From positions 1-50,822 of the forward strand of contig JAJDNC010000090.1 in NCBI GenBank assembly GCA_022340865.1: a DNA stretch of 50,822 nucleotides, written 5' to 3'. Under the pieces are notes generated by a model, which saw nothing but the letters and a program-made list of their open reading frames with translations, had not been told where the DNA came from and did not search any database. Shown piece by piece: positions 9,501 to 17,366 of the stretch. The stretch is from Gemmatimonadota bacterium (GTDB lineage Bacteria > Gemmatimonadota > Gemmatimonadetes > Longimicrobiales > Gaopeijiaceae). The translations under genes and the position numbers were made by a program. Positions within the stretch are counted from its first letter, which is position 1. Each line of letters opens with the position of its first letter.

Positions 9501-9841
9501 CCCGTGCCTATGGCGAGGAAGGTCGTCTGCTTTCGGCTGTAGAAGCGGACCAGCGCCAGGCACCCCACCAGGAACGCCAGCAGGGTGGCGATGGACTCCA
9601 TGACCGTGTGCAGCTCTTGCCCGCTCCGCCACGGGGAGTTCCGGATGACAAAAGAGCCGCCGAGGAGGAGGAGCAGGACGACCCAGTAGATGACGGCACG
9701 TTCGCGTCCGCGGTCGCGACCGACGAGCGCCGCTTCGCCCGGAAGCGACGCGGATGTGCCCGGCGCCGCTCCCGGTCCGGGTACGGCGCCGATGGGTTCT
9801 GTGATGCGCTCTGTGGCCTTCAGTTCGTCGGACTGAGGCAA
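6497..9841 (-). CDS. Hybrid sensor histidine kinase: 7-8 TM sensor, two PAS, HisKA, HATPase, two REC
   Basis: Predicted 1114 residues. Residues 48-310 hold about eight hydrophobic helices resembling a MASE3-type membrane sensor (FLAIGTGFLGAGILDLNH). Two PAS domains follow (about 345-460 and 470-580), then a short coiled linker and HisKA with FLANMSHELRTPL, phosphorylated histidine H607. HATPase_c has the N box (VGNALKFTHEG), the DTGIGIP G1 box and GTGLGLAIS. A charged linker of about 40 residues rich in Glu and Ala leads to two receiver domains with LDLMMPGMTG and LLDMIMPVMDG. The start is TTG with GGAGG 10-11 nt upstream and overlaps the previous receiver gene by 22 bp. It is the central kinase of this operon, and the signal sensed is unknown. 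Confidence 0.92.
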   Translation of the reverse strand: MPQSDELKATERITEPIGAVPGPGAAPGTSASLPGEAALVGRDRGRERAVIYWVVLLLLLGGSFVIRNSPWRSGQELHTVMESIATLLAFLVGCLALVRFYSRKQTTFLAIGTGFLGAGILDLNHVILTTPQVLARLTTTGQEVENLFAWSWTAERVFLSLFLFWSVLAWRKEARHGAGEAVHEGSVYATALVLTLVDLFFFQFYHLRNAHFAGLPMSRPAELLPAFLFAAAFFGLLMEGGWRRDTFEHWLLLSLLISAMTQAAFMSMSQHRFDAMFDAAHLLKIASYLAMLTGLLFSVYLTFRREGEVLGALTEANDALAREVSVRAQAQEALKEGRARIQDFLDNANDLIQTVAPDGRFLYVNSAWKRVLRYTDEDLERKNVFDIVHPAWVGRLKEEFTRVLSGAPARRFNVEFISADGRVVILSGSAAAQFDRGLAVATQGIFRDVTEQRLAERQLAASEANLTALVENTGDAIWSVDRDHRLITFNSAFSLAIEAATGREPAVGQLPDETFSPEDVEWYRDVYDRALRGDRNVALRTDQVGGQLSYFELYANPIQGEEGIAGAVLFGKDVTPRVRAEEALRVAKEEAEAANKAKSDFLANMSHELRTPLNSVIGFTNILLKNKGGNLNDKDVGFLQRVLANGKHLLELINEVLDLAKVEAGRMELIIEPVDLRGLVVETVQQLEGQARVKEGNVALIADAPEQVDAVETDSAKLKQVIINLVGNALKFTHEGSVTVRVDVAGDGRTPVAIAVEDTGIGIPPDRLEAIFEAFQQAEAGTARKYGGTGLGLAISRSICLLMGYDLIVASEMGKGSTFTIVMGERARKPLKEEAEEGRGEKEEAEEAAPAATREAAAPAPRMRDFQVLVVDDEKDSRVLMSHYLEEFGCRVITAGTGEEGIQAARDNKPDLITLDLMMPGMTGWEVLQKLKADPELRKIPVVVVSIVAGEGRGRLLGAVDLVTKPFDREDLLRVLWRNLVRKRGGRVLVVEDEESTRRLLEGYLHRFGLEVVTAEDGQAGLDAVHSEAPDAVLLDMIMPVMDGMTFLHNLRADPLYTGLPVIVLTAKELTHQEHKELSDMASGILQKGDRLEPRLRETLSSLFALVPPEDVET

Positions 9842-10194
9842 CGGCGGATCGCCTCCAGCAGGACCGCTTCGTCCACGATGGGCTTGGTCACGTAGTCGTT
9901 GAATCCGGCCGCGAGGTACTTCTCCCGGTCTCCGGCCATGGCGTGCGCCGTGAGGGCGATGACGGGAAGCTCGCTCAGGGCAGGCTGCTGCCGGATCCAG
10001 GCCAGGACCTCGGTGCCGTCCATCTCCGGCAGCGAGATGTCCAGGAGCACGAGGTCGGGGGCGTCATCCGCCAGGCCGGCTATGGCCTCCTTGCCCGTCT
10101 CGAACTCGGAGACCTCGTACTCGTCCTCGAGAATGGTGTTGACGAGGAGCCGATTGTCCGGGTTGTCCTCGACCACGGCGATCTTCGCGCTCAT
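9820..10194 (-). CDS. Single-domain response regulator (CheY/DivK-like)
   Basis: Predicted 124 residues consisting only of a receiver domain. The acidic pair is ED at 9-10, the phospho-acceptor is D52 in LVLLDISLPEMDG, the switch Thr lies in VIALTAHAM, and the lysine is in YVTKPI. The sequence is closest in style to receivers of hybrid kinases and DivK. The ATG overlaps the HPt stop by 4 bp (ATGA). With no output domain, it is likely a phosphate shuttle or sink, or a protein-binding switch. The reading frame is open far upstream, but the receiver fold starts exactly at this ATG. Confidence 0.92.
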   Translation of the reverse strand: MSAKIAVVEDNPDNRLLVNTILEDEYEVSEFETGKEAIAGLADDAPDLVLLDISLPEMDGTEVLAWIRQQPALSELPVIALTAHAMAGDREKYLAAGFNDYVTKPIVDEAVLLEAIRRCLSPTN

Positions 10195-10556
10195 GGCTTC
10201 GCCTCTCTCGCTATCTCTTCGAGCGCCGCCCGGGCGCGTGCGTACGCACCTTCCAGCTCCGGAAGGAGCGCGGCCACCGCGGCATCTTCCTTCTCCGAAG
10301 CATGACGCTCCATGGACGTTGCCAGGGCGCGGAGCTCCTCGGCTCCCAGGTTCGCGGCGCTGGACTTCAGGGAGTGCGCGCCCTTCTCGGACTCCCGGAT
10401 GTCTCCACCGTCTACCCCGCCCCGGATCTGCTCCATTCGCTCCGGGGAATTGTCCAGAAAGAACCTCACCATCTGCGAAAGCAGCTCCTCTCCGCCCCAC
10501 TCCTTGAGACGGTCCAGGGCCGCAGGATCCAGGACGACCGGCTCCGACATCGACAT
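10191..10556 (-). CDS. Histidine phosphotransfer (HPt) protein
   Basis: Predicted 121-residue all-helical HPt domain with the signature AHSLKSSAANLGA, whose phosphorylated histidine is H61. It should carry phosphate between the receivers of the hybrid kinase and those of the downstream regulators. Three in-frame starts lie within 12 nt (GTG 10562, ATG 10556, ATG 10550). None has a strong Shine-Dalgarno, and I use the first ATG. It is the first gene of a run of minus-strand genes reaching to 1316. Having HPt, free receiver and hybrid kinase as separate adjacent genes is a complete four-step phosphorelay. Confidence 0.88.
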   Translation of the reverse strand: MSMSEPVVLDPAALDRLKEWGGEELLSQMVRFFLDNSPERMEQIRGGVDGGDIRESEKGAHSLKSSAANLGAEELRALATSMERHASEKEDAAVAALLPELEGAYARARAALEEIAREAKP

Positions 10557-10631
10557 GCCCACGTCTTCTTCAGCGTGCGAGTGAAGGCCCCTGTCCCGAC
10601 CCGGGAACGGCGCCTGGTAAGATCTTGTTTC

Positions 10632-10661
10632 AGTCTAGCCCCGGCCCCACGCAGCAAGCAA
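10632..10661 (-). promoter_or_regulatory. Candidate sigma-70 promoter of the phosphorelay operon
   Basis: On the minus strand TTGCTT (10661-10656) and TAGACT (10637-10632) are separated by 18 bp, about 80 nt before the HPt start. The same TAGACT hexamer with an 18-bp spacer appears in front of the M56 gene (36019-36048), which makes the call more credible than either box alone. Confidence 0.4.
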
Positions 10662-10698
10662 TCATCGGAAGCGGCGCGGCGCTTGGGCTCCGGTTGCC

Positions 10699-11358
10699 TC
10701 AGCAGGCCGAGCGCAGCGCCCGGATTCCGGCGGCCGCTCCCTCCGGGTGGTGGTACACGGCCGAACCGGCGACGAGCACCGACGCTCCCGCCCCCACGAT
10801 GATCCCCGCATTCGAAGCCTCCACGCCTCCGTCCACCTCGAGATCCGCTTCCGGAGCCAGCTCGTCGACGAGAACGCGGGCGCGCCGCAGACGGTCCGTC
10901 GTGGCCTCGATGTAGGTCTGCCCGCCGAAGCCCGGATTCACCGACATCACCAGGAGGAGATCCACCATGGGCAGGACCTCCCGGACGCTCTCCAGAGGCG
11001 TGGCGGGATTCAGCGCCACACCGGCCTTCACCCCCAGCTCCCGGATCCACTGCAGCGTACGGTGCAGGTGCACGCACGCCTCCTCGTGCACCGTGAGGAT
11101 CCCGGCTCCGGCCTCCGCGAAGGCCTCCAGATAGCGCTCGGGGTGCTCGATCATCAGGTGGACGTCCAGGGGGAGGCTGGTACAGCGCCGTACTGCGCGC
11201 ACCACCGGCGGGCCGAAGGTGATGTTCGGCACGAAGTGACCATCCATGACATCCACGTGGATCCAATCCGCACCCCCCTCTTCGGCTGCCCGGACCTCGT
11301 CGGCCAGGTGGGTGAAGTCCGACGCGAGGATCGAGGGCGCGATCTTCACCGGGCTCAC
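10699..11358 (-). CDS. rpe: Ribulose-phosphate 3-epimerase
   Basis: Interconverts ribulose 5-phosphate and xylulose 5-phosphate in the pentose phosphate and Calvin pathways. The 219-residue TIM barrel shows the family blocks: [11 protein letters not shown] at the N-terminus, [16 protein letters not shown] with the catalytic Asp and metal His, [24 protein letters not shown], and the second catalytic Asp in LEVDGGV. The phosphate-binding end reads [14 protein letters not shown]. The GTG start overlaps the rpiA stop by 4 bp, so the two pentose-phosphate enzymes are translationally coupled. Length is normal for the family. Confidence 0.96.
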   Translation of the reverse strand: MSPVKIAPSILASDFTHLADEVRAAEEGGADWIHVDVMDGHFVPNITFGPPVVRAVRRCTSLPLDVHLMIEHPERYLEAFAEAGAGILTVHEEACVHLHRTLQWIRELGVKAGVALNPATPLESVREVLPMVDLLLVMSVNPGFGGQTYIEATTDRLRRARVLVDELAPEADLEVDGGVEASNAGIIVGAGASVLVAGSAVYHHPEGAAAGIRALRSAC

Positions 11359-12053
11359 GGATTCCTCCGGATCACACGGAGACCGTCGGTCCCCGCCAGG
11401 ATGGCCTGCGCAGCCAGACCCAGGAAGAGGCCGGTCTCCACCACCCCCGCCCGGTGATGGAGCTCGTCATCCAGGGTTCGCGGGTCGTCGATGCCGCCTT
11501 CGAATCGGCAGTCCAGGATGAGGTTGCCGTTGTCGCTCTTGAAGGGCACGCCGCCGTCCGAAGTGCGCACGATGACGTGCGCTCCCCTTTGCTCCAGGTA
11601 GTCGACGTGACCCTGCCATTCCCAGTCCACGACCTCCACGGGAAGGGACGAGACGGTTCCCAGACGGGTTACGGCCTTGCGCTCGTCCCCGATGATGACG
11701 AGGCGACGCGACGCCTGCGCCACCATCTTCTCGCGAAGCAAGGCACCGCCCATCCCCTTGATGAGGTCGAGGTCCGGCGTCACTTCGTCCGCTCCGTCCA
11801 CGGTGAGGTCCAGCGAAGGGTGCTCCGCGAGGGTGATGAGCGGAATGCCCAACCGTTCGGCCTCGCGGGCGGTGTGAACGGAGGTCGGGACCCCCGCCAG
11901 GTCGGTGAGGGCTCCCTCCGCCAGGGCGGTCCCGAGCACGTCGAGGAAGTGCGCCACCGTGCTGCCGCTACCCAGCCCGAGGACCATGCCGCTCCGGACC
12001 TCTTCCAGAGCCCGGACCGCGGCACGCCTCTTCAGATCCTCGGTGTCGGTCAC
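11355..12053 (-). CDS. rpiA: Ribose-5-phosphate isomerase A
   Basis: Converts ribose 5-phosphate to ribulose 5-phosphate. The 232-residue protein has the RpiA motifs [14 protein letters not shown] (phosphate loop), [10 protein letters not shown] with the catalytic acids, [15 protein letters not shown] with the catalytic Lys/Glu, and the C-terminal GVVETGLFL. The start is GTG at 12053. A short frame ending at 12050 overlaps this GTG as GTGA, the same junction seen between real genes in this window. The gene lies 258 nt after argH and is followed by rpe. It is probably still part of, or readthrough from, the arginine gene run. Confidence 0.96.
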   Translation of the reverse strand: MTDTEDLKRRAAVRALEEVRSGMVLGLGSGSTVAHFLDVLGTALAEGALTDLAGVPTSVHTAREAERLGIPLITLAEHPSLDLTVDGADEVTPDLDLIKGMGGALLREKMVAQASRRLVIIGDERKAVTRLGTVSSLPVEVVDWEWQGHVDYLEQRGAHVIVRTSDGGVPFKSDNGNLILDCRFEGGIDDPRTLDDELHHRAGVVETGLFLGLAAQAILAGTDGLRVIRRNP

Positions 12054-12106
12054 GACGGCTCGGCCTGAGTAGGGGCGAGAGCCTCGTATGGGATCCGTTG
12101 GGTCAT
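12050..12106 (-). other. Possible 18-codon leader ORF coupled to rpiA
   Basis: An ATG at 12106 opens an 18-codon frame ([18 protein letters not shown]) whose TGA overlaps the rpiA GTG start as GTGA. No good Shine-Dalgarno precedes it. The first dozen residues look like the N-terminus of carboxymuconolactone decarboxylase-family proteins, so it may be a decayed gene start rather than a functional leader. The remaining argH-rpiA spacer (12107-12311) shows no other gene. Confidence 0.25.
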
Positions 12107-12311
12107 GGCTTTGGCGTGCCGCCTCGATGCGGCTCTCGAAGGCGTATTCCAGCCCCGCGCTTCACTGGTTTCGATATTGCGCCAGGCCCGAAAAAGGTAC
12201 TGGGGGGATGGGGCAGATTCCAGGGAGGCGCCGTCACTCCCGACCAGGACGCCGACGGCCGCCGAGATGCGGATCCGCCGGGCTTCCAGGCGCGCGCTTC
12301 CCCCCGCGCCG

Positions 12312-13733
12312 TCAGCCCTGGGCGAGTCGGTCCCGGGCCTTCTCGATCTGCTCCACCACGGCCCGGCGCGACGTCCCTCCGTCGGAGTCCCGTGCGTCCG
12401 CGGAGCGGAGCCAGTCGAAGACGTCATAGACGTCGTCCGCGAAAGCTCGGTGCTCCTGGTGGAAGACCGACGCCGGCAGCTCCGCGAGGGGGACGCCATC
12501 GTCCTCGGCACGGCGTACCAGGCGCCCCACGACCTCGTGGCTCTCCCGGAACGGGACGCCGCAGCGCACGAGGTAGTCGGCCAGGTCGGTGGCCAGGAGC
12601 TGGCTGTCCATGGCTGCCAGCATCCGCTCGGGACGGAGAGCCGCGCTCGCCACCGCCCCGGCCATCGCCGGCACGGTCAGGAGCAGCGTGTCCACCGTGT
12701 CGAAGAGAGGAACCTTGTCCTCCTGGAGATCCCGATTGTAGCCCGTTGGGAGGCCCTTCAGCAGGGTGAGGATCGCCTGGAGATTCCCCGCCAGACGACC
12801 GGCCTTGCCGCGGGCCAGCTCCGCCGCGTCCGGGTTCCGCTTCTGCGGCATGAGGCTCGATCCCGTGCTGAATCCGTCGGACAGGCGGACGAACCCGAAC
12901 TCGGTGCTGGAGAAGAGCACAAGATCCTCGCCCAGGCGCGAGAGGTGCATCCCCGCCATCGCGCCGGCGTAGACGAGGTCGCAGATCCAGTCGCGGTCGG
13001 ACACCGCGTCCACGCTGTTCTCGCTGACCCGCGCGAAGCCCAGCGCCACCCGGAGGCCCTCGCGGTTCACCGGAAAAGGGCATCCCGCGACGGCTCCGGA
13101 GCCCAACGGGAGCACCGAGGCCGCCCGGCGCGCCGCACGCACGCGCTCGCCGTCGCGGAGGAAGGCCCATGCATGCGCCAGCGCCCACTGGGCCGCCCTG
13201 ATGGGCTGTCCCTGCTGAAGATGCGTGTATCCGGGCATGACGTGGTCGATCCCCTGCTCCGCCATGTCCAGGAGAGCGCCGACGAGCATCCTGAGCGCCT
13301 CGAGGACCCGGTCGGCTGCCGCCATCCCCCAGAGGCGCACATCGGTGGAGGACTGGTCGTTGCGCGAGCGTCCCGTGTGGAGCTTGCCCGCGACGCTCCC
13401 CACCGTTTCGTGCAGCATCCGCTCCACCGCCGAGTGGATGTCCTCGTCGGGTGCATCGGAGAGCCCTTCGCGCTCCATGCGCGCCCCCACCTGCTCCAAA
13501 CCCTCCAGGAGCAGACCGCACTCCCGGTCGCTGATGACGGCGGCCTCCGCCAGGGCCCGGGCCCAGGCCATGCTTCCCCGGATGTCCTCGCGCCAGAGGC
13601 GGCGGTCCACCCCGAGACTGAGGTTCAGCGGGATCATCTCCGGCGCCATGCCCGCGTTGAAGCGACCGCCCCAGAGAGTCTTCCCGGGCGAGTCTTGCTC
13701 AGGCCTGGCGGATGTCGAGTCGTGCGTGCTCAT
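12312..13733 (-). CDS. argH: Argininosuccinate lyase
   Basis: Last step of arginine synthesis: argininosuccinate to arginine and fumarate. The 473-residue protein belongs to the fumarase/aspartase superfamily. It has LWGGRFNAGM near the N-terminus, HTGRSRNDQ with the substrate-binding residues, PGYTHLQQGQP with the catalytic His, and the signature GSSLMPQKRNPD containing the catalytic Ser loop. The frame is open 13 codons further, but the ATG at 13733 fits the family length. It follows argG after 117 nt on the same strand and is probably cotranscribed with it. Confidence 0.97.
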   Translation of the reverse strand: MSTHDSTSARPEQDSPGKTLWGGRFNAGMAPEMIPLNLSLGVDRRLWREDIRGSMAWARALAEAAVISDRECGLLLEGLEQVGARMEREGLSDAPDEDIHSAVERMLHETVGSVAGKLHTGRSRNDQSSTDVRLWGMAAADRVLEALRMLVGALLDMAEQGIDHVMPGYTHLQQGQPIRAAQWALAHAWAFLRDGERVRAARRAASVLPLGSGAVAGCPFPVNREGLRVALGFARVSENSVDAVSDRDWICDLVYAGAMAGMHLSRLGEDLVLFSSTEFGFVRLSDGFSTGSSLMPQKRNPDAAELARGKAGRLAGNLQAILTLLKGLPTGYNRDLQEDKVPLFDTVDTLLLTVPAMAGAVASAALRPERMLAAMDSQLLATDLADYLVRCGVPFRESHEVVGRLVRRAEDDGVPLAELPASVFHQEHRAFADDVYDVFDWLRSADARDSDGGTSRRAVVEQIEKARDRLAQG

Positions 13734-13850
13734 GGTGCCGTCGAGGTTACCGATGTGAGACGGCCGCGACAACGCATGGCCTCTCGACCCTCACGTCGCC
13801 GCGGCCCGGGGGGGGCACCCCCCGTTCCGATTCCTCCGCTCCCCCGCCCG

Positions 13851-15107
13851 CTAGCGCGCGCCGGCCTCCAACAGCTCCCGGAGCAGTTCGCTCACCGCCT
13901 GCTGTCCGCTCGCGTCGATCCCGTCCCTCCCGGCCGCGGCTCGGATGGGAAGACCGAAGAGACGGATGAAGCCGGCGGCATCCGCGTGGTCGTACGTGGC
14001 CGCGTGGCCGAAGCTCGCGAGGTCCTGGCGGTACAGGGAGCGCGGGCTCGTCCGCGAGGTCACCCACGCGGAGCCCTTGAAGAGCTTGAGCTTCACCGTT
14101 CCGGTCACGTCCTGCGACAGGACGTCCGCCAGCGCGTCCAGGGCCTCCCGCTCCGGCGTCCACCATCGCCCCTCGTAGAGCATGTCGGCGTAGCGCTGGG
14201 CCATCTGGTCCTTCAGCGCCATGGAACGACGGTCGAGGGTGAGGGCTTCCAGCTCCCGGATGGCCGTGTACAGGAGCGTTCCCCCCGGCGTCTCATACAC
14301 GCCCCGGGACTTCATCCCCACGAGGCGGTCCTCGACGATGTCCGCCCGCCCCACGCCGTGCCGCGACCCGAGGGCGTTCAGGGTGGTGAGAAGCGTCACG
14401 CCGTCCATCTCCTCGCCGTTCACGGCCACCGGAATCCCCCTCTCGAAACGGAGCTCCAGGTACTCCGGCACGTCCGGGGCCCACTCCGGGGAGACGGTCC
14501 AGCGGAACATGTCCTCCTCCGGCTCGAACGCCGGATCCTCCAGGGGGCCTCCCTCGTGCGAGATGTGCCAGAGGTTCTCGTCGCGAGAGTAGAGCTTGGC
14601 CTCGTCCACCCCCTCGAGGGGAATGCCCCGGGCCCGGGCGTACGCCAGGGCGTCCTCACGCGAGCGGATGTCCCATTCCCGCCACGGCGCCACGACCTTC
14701 AGATCCGGAGCCAGCGCCGCGAAGGTGAGCTCGAACCGGACCTGGTCGTTGCCCTTTCCCGTGCACCCGTGCGCCAGGACGTCGGCCCCCACCTCCCGGG
14801 CAATCTCGACCTGACGCCTCGCGAGAACCGGACGCGCCATCGCTGTGCCCAGCAAGTACTTGCGGCCGTAGATCGCACCTATCTTCAGGGTGGGCCAAAC
14901 CACCCCCTCCACGAATTCCCGCCGCAGATCCTCGCCGCGGAACTCCACCGCCCCGGTGGCCAGAGCCTTCCTCTCCAGGCCCTCGAGCCCCCCGGGCTGG
15001 CCCACGTCGCCGGCCATGCACACCACCTCCGCACCGTAGGTCTCCTTCAGCCACGGCACGATCACCGAGGTGTCCAGACCTCCCGAGTACCCGAGTACGA
15101 CCTTCAT
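13851..15107 (-). CDS. argG: Argininosuccinate synthase
   Basis: ATP-dependent ligation of citrulline and aspartate to argininosuccinate. The 418-residue protein starts with the PP-loop KVVLGYSGGLDTSV and carries the AHGCTGKGNDQVRFE block that binds citrulline and aspartate, plus the GSRHGVGRADIVEDRLVGMKSRGVYE segment. The ATG at 15107 has a GGAGAG box 7 nt upstream. It has its own promoter (15181-15208) overlapped by a palindrome, so it can be transcribed separately from argC-argD. The frame continues upstream into the argD antisense region only by chance. Confidence 0.97.
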   Translation of the reverse strand: MKVVLGYSGGLDTSVIVPWLKETYGAEVVCMAGDVGQPGGLEGLERKALATGAVEFRGEDLRREFVEGVVWPTLKIGAIYGRKYLLGTAMARPVLARRQVEIAREVGADVLAHGCTGKGNDQVRFELTFAALAPDLKVVAPWREWDIRSREDALAYARARGIPLEGVDEAKLYSRDENLWHISHEGGPLEDPAFEPEEDMFRWTVSPEWAPDVPEYLELRFERGIPVAVNGEEMDGVTLLTTLNALGSRHGVGRADIVEDRLVGMKSRGVYETPGGTLLYTAIRELEALTLDRRSMALKDQMAQRYADMLYEGRWWTPEREALDALADVLSQDVTGTVKLKLFKGSAWVTSRTSPRSLYRQDLASFGHAATYDHADAAGFIRLFGLPIRAAAGRDGIDASGQQAVSELLRELLEAGAR

Positions 15108-15175
15108 CCGTCTTCTCTCCGCGCCTCCCGGGCGCTTCCAGATGGGCAGTCTTTCCCCCCTCGTCCCGAGGGAAG

Positions 15176-15208
15176 GCATAATTATGCGTCGTGGGTGCAT
15201 GATGTCAA
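15176..15208 (-). promoter_or_regulatory. argG promoter with overlapping ArgR-like palindrome
   Basis: On the minus strand a consensus TTGACA (15208-15203) and CATAAT (15186-15181) are 16 bp apart. The -10 lies inside the perfect palindrome GCATAATTATGC (15176-15187), which resembles the AT-rich core of ARG boxes. A TCATGCA half-like segment lies in the spacer. Repression by arginine-ArgR through blocking of the -10 is the natural inference, since argR is in the same cluster. Confidence 0.65.
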
Positions 15209-15225
15209 CCCTCGCCGCCGACCCC

Positions 15226-16398
15226 TCACCCCAGCGCGTCCGCCAGGATCTCGAGCCCCACGTCCAGCTCCGCCGGCTCGATGGTGAGGGGAGGCACGAG
15301 CCGCACGACGTCGGCACCTGCGGACACCAGGAGAAGGCCGAGCTCCCGGGCGCGGGCCACCACCGGCCCGGCGGGACGGTCCAGGACCACGCCCCGCATG
15401 AGTCCAAGGCCGCGGACACTCGTCACGGCGGACCGGGTCGAGGCCAGCCTCTCCAGGACCTCGTCCAGATGCCGGGAGGTGGTCCGGACACGGGAGAGGA
15501 ACGCGGGCTCGGCGATGTGCCGAACCACCGCCAGGGCCACAGCTGCCACCAGGGGGCCACCGCCGAACGTGGTTCCGTGGTCCCCGGGGCAAAGAGTCCG
15601 AGCCACGCGCTCGCATGCCACCACGGCTCCCATGGGCAGTCCCCCCGCCAGAGGCTTCGCCAGGGTGAGGATGTCCGGCACGACGCCCGCGTGTTGCCAT
15701 GCGAAGAGCTCTCCCGTGCGGCCGAGCCCACATTGGATCTCGTCGAAGATCAGCAGGGTGTCGGAGTCGTCGCAGGCCCGCCGGAGCTCCCGCAGGAAGG
15801 GTGCGCGCACGGGCACCACGCCTCCCTCCCCTTGAACGGGCTCGATGATGACGGCCGCCACGGTCCCGTCGGAGAGCGCCGCGCGCACGCCCTCGCCGTC
15901 CCCCACGTCGCAGAAGCGGACGCCGGGCATGAGGGGCTCGAACGGGTCCCGGTACGCCGGCCGGTCGGTGGCGGCCAGGGCCCCGAACAGGCGCCCGTGG
16001 AACGAGCCGTGGAAGGCCAGGAAGTTGCGCTTCCCCGCCGCCCCGCCCCAACGCCGGGCGAACTTGAAGGCCGCCTCGTTGGCCTCTCCCCCCGAGTTGC
16101 AGAAGAACACGCCCCCAGGAAAGGCCAGGCTCACCAGGAGCTCGGCCAGCTCCTCGCCGGGGCGCGTCCGAAACAGGTTCGAGGTGTGCACCAGGCCCGT
16201 CGAGAGCTGCGCCTCCAGGGCCTCTGCGACGACCGTCGATGCGTGGCCCAGCGCGTTCACGGCGATGCCCGCGGTGAAGTCGAGGTACTCCCGTCCGTCC
16301 TCGTCCCACACGCGGCACCCTTCCCCTCTCGCCAAGACGAAGTCGGGCTGCGCGTACACGCCCACCAGCGCGCCGGACGTCGTGGTGATGTCGCTCAC
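15226..16398 (-). CDS. argD: Acetylornithine aminotransferase family protein
   Basis: PLP class III aminotransferase, predicted to convert N-acetylglutamate semialdehyde to N-acetylornithine with glutamate. The 390-residue protein shows LDFTAGIAVNALGH, the FCNSGGEANEAAFKFAR PLP-phosphate block, IEPVQGEGGV, the DEIQCGLGRTG aspartate and the LAKPLAGGLPMGAV lysine region. The family also contains ornithine and succinyl-ornithine transaminases, but its place directly after argC supports ArgD. I use the GTG at 16398, which overlaps the argC stop by 4 bp. A TTG three codons upstream is less likely. Confidence 0.92.
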   Translation of the reverse strand: MSDITTTSGALVGVYAQPDFVLARGEGCRVWDEDGREYLDFTAGIAVNALGHASTVVAEALEAQLSTGLVHTSNLFRTRPGEELAELLVSLAFPGGVFFCNSGGEANEAAFKFARRWGGAAGKRNFLAFHGSFHGRLFGALAATDRPAYRDPFEPLMPGVRFCDVGDGEGVRAALSDGTVAAVIIEPVQGEGGVVPVRAPFLRELRRACDDSDTLLIFDEIQCGLGRTGELFAWQHAGVVPDILTLAKPLAGGLPMGAVVACERVARTLCPGDHGTTFGGGPLVAAVALAVVRHIAEPAFLSRVRTTSRHLDEVLERLASTRSAVTSVRGLGLMRGVVLDRPAGPVVARARELGLLLVSAGADVVRLVPPLTIEPAELDVGLEILADALG

Positions 16399-17366
16399 AC
16401 TCGCCAACGCAACCCCCGAGCGGGCTCGAAGCCCAGCATGAGGTTCATGTTCTGTACCGCCTGCCCGGCCGCTCCCTTGCCCAGATTGTCCAGCGCCGCC
16501 ACCACGGTGACCACAGGCGTTCCCAACCCGGCGTTGTCGACGGCGCCCAGCGCCAGCAGGTCGGTGCCCACGACGTCACGCAGAGCGGGGACGCCGTCCA
16601 TGACGCGGATCGTGTCCGCACCCCCGTAGGCTTCCCTCCAGGCCGCCCGCACGGCGGTCGCATCCACGTCCTCCCGCACCGGCGCGTAGATCGTCTCGAG
16701 GATCCCCCGGGACACGGGAAGGAGATGCGGCTGGAAGAGCAGGTCGAGACCCGGGAGCCCGGCGCGCATCTCCAGCAGGTGGCGGTGCCCGTTCCCGGTG
16801 GCGTAGGCCCGGAAGTCGCCGGCCACCTCGGCAAACAGGAGATCGCGCTTCGGCGTGCGACCGGCACCCGTCACGCCCGACGCCGCGCTCACCACCACGG
16901 TGCGCCCTTCGTCCAGCAGCCCGCCCTTCAGCAGCGGGTGGAGGGCGAGCTCGACGCCGGTGGCATAACACCCGGGGTTAGCCACCAGGCGCGCCTCCCG
17001 GACATCCGGGCCCTCGAGGTCGGCCATCCCGTAGACCGCTCCGTCCTCGCGCCCCGAGCCGGGGCGGTGGTCCGCCGTCAGGTCGACGACCCGCACCCCC
17101 GAGGCCAACGCCCGCCGAGCCCACCCCGCCGCTTCTCCGTGGGGGAGGCACAGGAAGACGAGGTCGACCTCCCCGAGGGGAGCCTCGTCGGCGCTCACGA
17201 GCGTCACTCCCGGGAGACAGGCTTCCTCCCCTGCCCGCCCCTCCGAGGTGGCGAAGCGCACCCGTACCCCGTCGTGCTCGCGGAGCACGCGAAGCACCTC
17301 GAGGCCCGTATAGCCCGTGGCCCCGAGGACGCCGACGGGCCGTTGAGATAGATTATGCATATTCAT
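16395..17366 (-). CDS. argC: N-acetyl-gamma-glutamyl-phosphate reductase
   Basis: NADPH-dependent reduction of N-acetylglutamyl phosphate, the third step of arginine synthesis. The 323-residue protein has the nucleotide motif VGVLGATGYTGLEVLR, FLCLPHGEA, the catalytic cysteine in ANPGCYATG, and the GHRH-containing substrate loop. The start region is unusual. ATGs at 17366 and 17360 both lie inside an operator palindrome, and the nearest Shine-Dalgarno-like AGGAGGTGAGG sits 17 nt or more upstream, within the promoter spacer. The mRNA may therefore be nearly leaderless. argB, argJ and argF are not in this window. Confidence 0.95.
   Translation of the reverse strand: MNMHNLSQRPVGVLGATGYTGLEVLRVLREHDGVRVRFATSEGRAGEEACLPGVTLVSADEAPLGEVDLVFLCLPHGEAAGWARRALASGVRVVDLTADHRPGSGREDGAVYGMADLEGPDVREARLVANPGCYATGVELALHPLLKGGLLDEGRTVVVSAASGVTGAGRTPKRDLLFAEVAGDFRAYATGNGHRHLLEMRAGLPGLDLLFQPHLLPVSRGILETIYAPVREDVDATAVRAAWREAYGGADTIRVMDGVPALRDVVGTDLLALGAVDNAGLGTPVVTVVAALDNLGKGAAGQAVQNMNLMLGFEPARGLRWRV

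Noticed and set aside
7193..9895. 900-codon open frame on the plus strand opposite the hybrid kinase
   Set aside because: It mirrors the kinase codons, has no family motif, and is the usual GC-rich antisense shadow.
12050..12511. 153-codon minus frame from within argH into the rpiA start
   Set aside because: Upper part is an alternate frame of argH; only the last 18 codons after an ATG are worth noting.
13807..13824. GGGGGGG-CA-CCCCCC dyad between argG and argH as a terminator
   Set aside because: Loop of two bases cannot fold cleanly and there is no U-run.
12105..15287. 1060-codon plus-strand open frame across argH and argG
   Set aside because: Antisense to two clearly identified arginine genes; low-complexity Arg/Pro/His composition.
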